From an uncultured Synechococcus sp. (GTDB lineage: Bacteria; Cyanobacteriota; Cyanobacteriia; PCC-6307; Cyanobiaceae), in NCBI GenBank assembly GCA_937975655.1, contig CALJTZ010000353.1:1-24207 (forward strand): a stretch of 24,207 nt of DNA, written 5' to 3'. A program made the translations under genes and the position numbers. Every line of letters starts with the position of its first letter. The stretch's first letter is position 1. This document shows positions 22,672-24,207 of this stretch, piece after piece. The notes under the pieces are model-generated. The model was not told the origin of the DNA. It worked only from the letters and a program-made list of their open reading frames with translations, and ran no database searches.

Positions 22672-22838
22672 CGGTCCGGGGAAGGAGCGCAGGCCTCAGC
22701 AAGGGATCGCAGCCGCTACGGGGGGACTGATCTGCATGGATTCACCGTATCAGTGCCGGGATGAAGGCTCGGCTTGCCTGCGCCCAAGGCAACATTGGAC
22801 GGCGGTCGGCTGCTTGTGCCGTTGTTGCCTAGGCGGGA
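22672..22838. promoter_or_regulatory. Divergent intergenic region between sulP/bicA unit and DUF389 gene
   Basis: This 167-base gap must hold the promoter of the minus-strand transport unit and that of the DUF389 gene. I could not pick out convincing -35/-10 pairs by eye. Confidence 0.4.
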
Positions 22839-23915
22839 ATGAGTGACCATCCCCTGAGCGAGCAGTTCGAGCTCGATGCTCGCTGCGATCAGCCCTTCCT
22901 GGTGCTGACCCTGGCGGCCGGGGCGATTGCCACCCTGGGCTTGCTGGCTAACAGCAGCGCTGTGGTGATTGGGGCGATGCTGATCGCTCCCTGGATGCTG
23001 CCGCTGCGGGCGGCGGCCTTTGCGATCCTGCAGGGGCGCTTGCTGCTGGTGGGTCGGGCCCTGCTGACGTTGGTGATCGGCATCAGCATCACAGTGGTCT
23101 TGTCGCTGCTGCTGGGTGCATTGGTGGGCCTGCCGATCCTTGGATCGGAAGTGGCGGCTCGCACCCAACCGAATCTCCTGGATCTCGGCGTGGCCCTAGT
23201 GGCTGGGGCGATTGCTGCCTACGCCTCGGTGAGCAGCAAGGCCATCAGCTCGCTCGCCGGCACAGCGATCGCTGTGGCTCTTGTGCCACCGGTGTGTGCA
23301 TTCGGGCTACTGCTTGCCAATGCGCAATGGAGTGAGGCGCTCGGGGCGGCATTGCTGTTCGCCGCCAACCTGCTCGGGATCCTCAGCGGAGCCCTGGTGG
23401 CACTGGCTGTCTGTCAACCAGACCTGAGGGTGAGACTCTGGCGCAGCCGTCTGGGCTTGGTGAGCCTGCTGCTCACGGCGCTGCTGCTGATCCCCCTTTC
23501 AGGCAGCTTTCTGTCGTTGATGGCCCGGGCGCGGCGTGCAGCAACCCTCGAGCAGATTCAGCAAGCGATCACAGCATCCCTCAAGAACCGCACACTTACT
23601 CTTGGCAAGGATTCCGAGCTGATCAATGTCAAGATTGACTGGAGCCAGAATCCACCGCTGATTCGTGCCGCTGTCCGTGTCACCAATCCACGCTTGCCAA
23701 CGGCACGGCAGGTGGCTGATGTGCAGGGTTATATCAATCAGCAGCAACCGATCCGGTATCGACTAATCGTTCAACGGGTCTCTGTCGATGTGATCGGCCC
23801 TGAGACCGACCCCAACCCCCCTGAGTTGGTGCCTGAGTTGGTTCCTCAGGATTTAGTCTCTCACGAGCTGATCAACAATTCGCCCACTGCTCCCACTCTT
23901 CAGGTCCCCGAGTAA
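22839..23915 (+). CDS. DUF389 family membrane protein
   Basis: This 358-residue protein has AGGCGGGA just before the ATG. About six membrane helices fill residues 20-225, with the family-typical LLANSSAVVIGAMLIAPWMLPL (about 35-56) and AGTAIAVALVPPVCAFGLLLA (about 140-160). The C-terminal part (about 235-330) is a soluble alpha/beta domain (INVKIDWSQNPPLIRAAVRVTNPRLPTARQVADVQ). A Pro/Glu-rich tail repeats PELVPELVPQ. The function of the family is unknown; some members are called TIGR00341 or hydrophobic-domain proteins. It is transcribed away from the bicarbonate transport unit across a short shared promoter region, so co-regulation is possible. Confidence 0.85.
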   Translation: MSDHPLSEQFELDARCDQPFLVLTLAAGAIATLGLLANSSAVVIGAMLIAPWMLPLRAAAFAILQGRLLLVGRALLTLVIGISITVVLSLLLGALVGLPILGSEVAARTQPNLLDLGVALVAGAIAAYASVSSKAISSLAGTAIAVALVPPVCAFGLLLANAQWSEALGAALLFAANLLGILSGALVALAVCQPDLRVRLWRSRLGLVSLLLTALLLIPLSGSFLSLMARARRAATLEQIQQAITASLKNRTLTLGKDSELINVKIDWSQNPPLIRAAVRVTNPRLPTARQVADVQGYINQQQPIRYRLIVQRVSVDVIGPETDPNPPELVPELVPQDLVSHELINNSPTAPTLQVPE

Positions 23916-24207
23916 TTACCGCGAGATTGCGCTTGGGACCAGGAACTTCCTGTGAAACATTGATCTGTTCTCTAATCCACAATAAATCCAGGAGCGATGC
24001 CCCCGGGCATGTGTCTGCTCAGCCGTGGTGCCTTCCAAAGGGGGTTGGGCGCAGCTGTGCGAGTTTTCGCTTGGTAACAGCCGTGATCGTTTTCAGATCA
24101 GGTGTTTTTTCAGTTGTGGGCGGAGCTGCCGGCGCTGGCAGATGTGGGCCAGGTGACGAGGGTGACGTTCATCAAGATCCAGGGCGCTTGAGGCTATGCC
24201 GTGAACG
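23916..24207. other. 3' end of window without a clear gene
   Basis: I see no supported gene. A palindrome ATGCCC-CC-GGGCAT lies at about 23997-24010. TGATC / GATCA (24084-24088, 24096-24100) followed four bases later by six T (24105-24110) could be a weak terminator for the DUF389 gene. A frame ending at TGA near 24190 has only about 30 credible codons. Confidence 0.35.

Noticed and set aside
24102..24191. Short frame ending near 24190 as a gene
   Set aside because: Only about 30 codons, no ribosome site and no recognisable motif.

Overview
The window looks like chromosomal DNA of a GC-rich picocyanobacterium (Cyanobium / Synechococcus cluster 5 type). Three things point there: a circularly permuted two-piece tmRNA gene whose tag reads ANNIVRFSRQTAPVAA, a BicA-type bicarbonate transporter, and ClpC and SMC sequences of the marine and freshwater Synechococcus type. 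This assignment rests on recalled family sequences; no search was run.

Layout. 1-1390: the C-terminal part of clpC behind an in-frame TGA and an unrelated upstream sequence, closed by a strong terminator. 1473-4335: a translationally coupled response regulator, histidine kinase and GT2-like glycosyltransferase. 4408-9115: the rest of a surface-glycan cassette (a putative glycosyltransferase, a polysaccharide pyruvyl transferase, and on the minus strand a GH130-like beta-propeller protein). The propeller protein is fused in frame to the first ~293 residues of SMC, so smc is broken here. 10095-12192: a YqjD/YqjE-like membrane protein pair and a THUMP-domain rRNA methyltransferase, facing tail to tail.

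12235-12534 is ssrA (permuted tmRNA). Directly after it comes a ~4 kb accessory island (about 12535-16700). It carries a symmetric four-copy TGTCYCG array, an excisionase-like HTH gene, a ribbon-helix-helix gene, a replication-initiator-like gene, a possible small-terminase-like gene and small orphan genes. The initiator-like gene contains five palindromic iterons, four A-rich 14-bp tandem repeats and three in-register poly-C/G slippery heptamers at the point where its frame breaks. This resembles a small satellite or plasmid-like integrative element parked at ssrA. No integrase was found in the window.

16723-22671 (minus strand) is a compact three-gene transport unit: a SulP-family anion transporter with a one-base frameshift, BicA, and a P-type cation ATPase. 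It probably serves inorganic-carbon uptake, with the ATPase plausibly maintaining a cation gradient. A divergent DUF389 membrane protein follows (22839-23915), then about 290 bases with no convincing gene.

Four genes are broken or chimeric (clpC, smc, the initiator and sulP). Some of these may be assembly or sequencing errors, so each is flagged with a way to tell.
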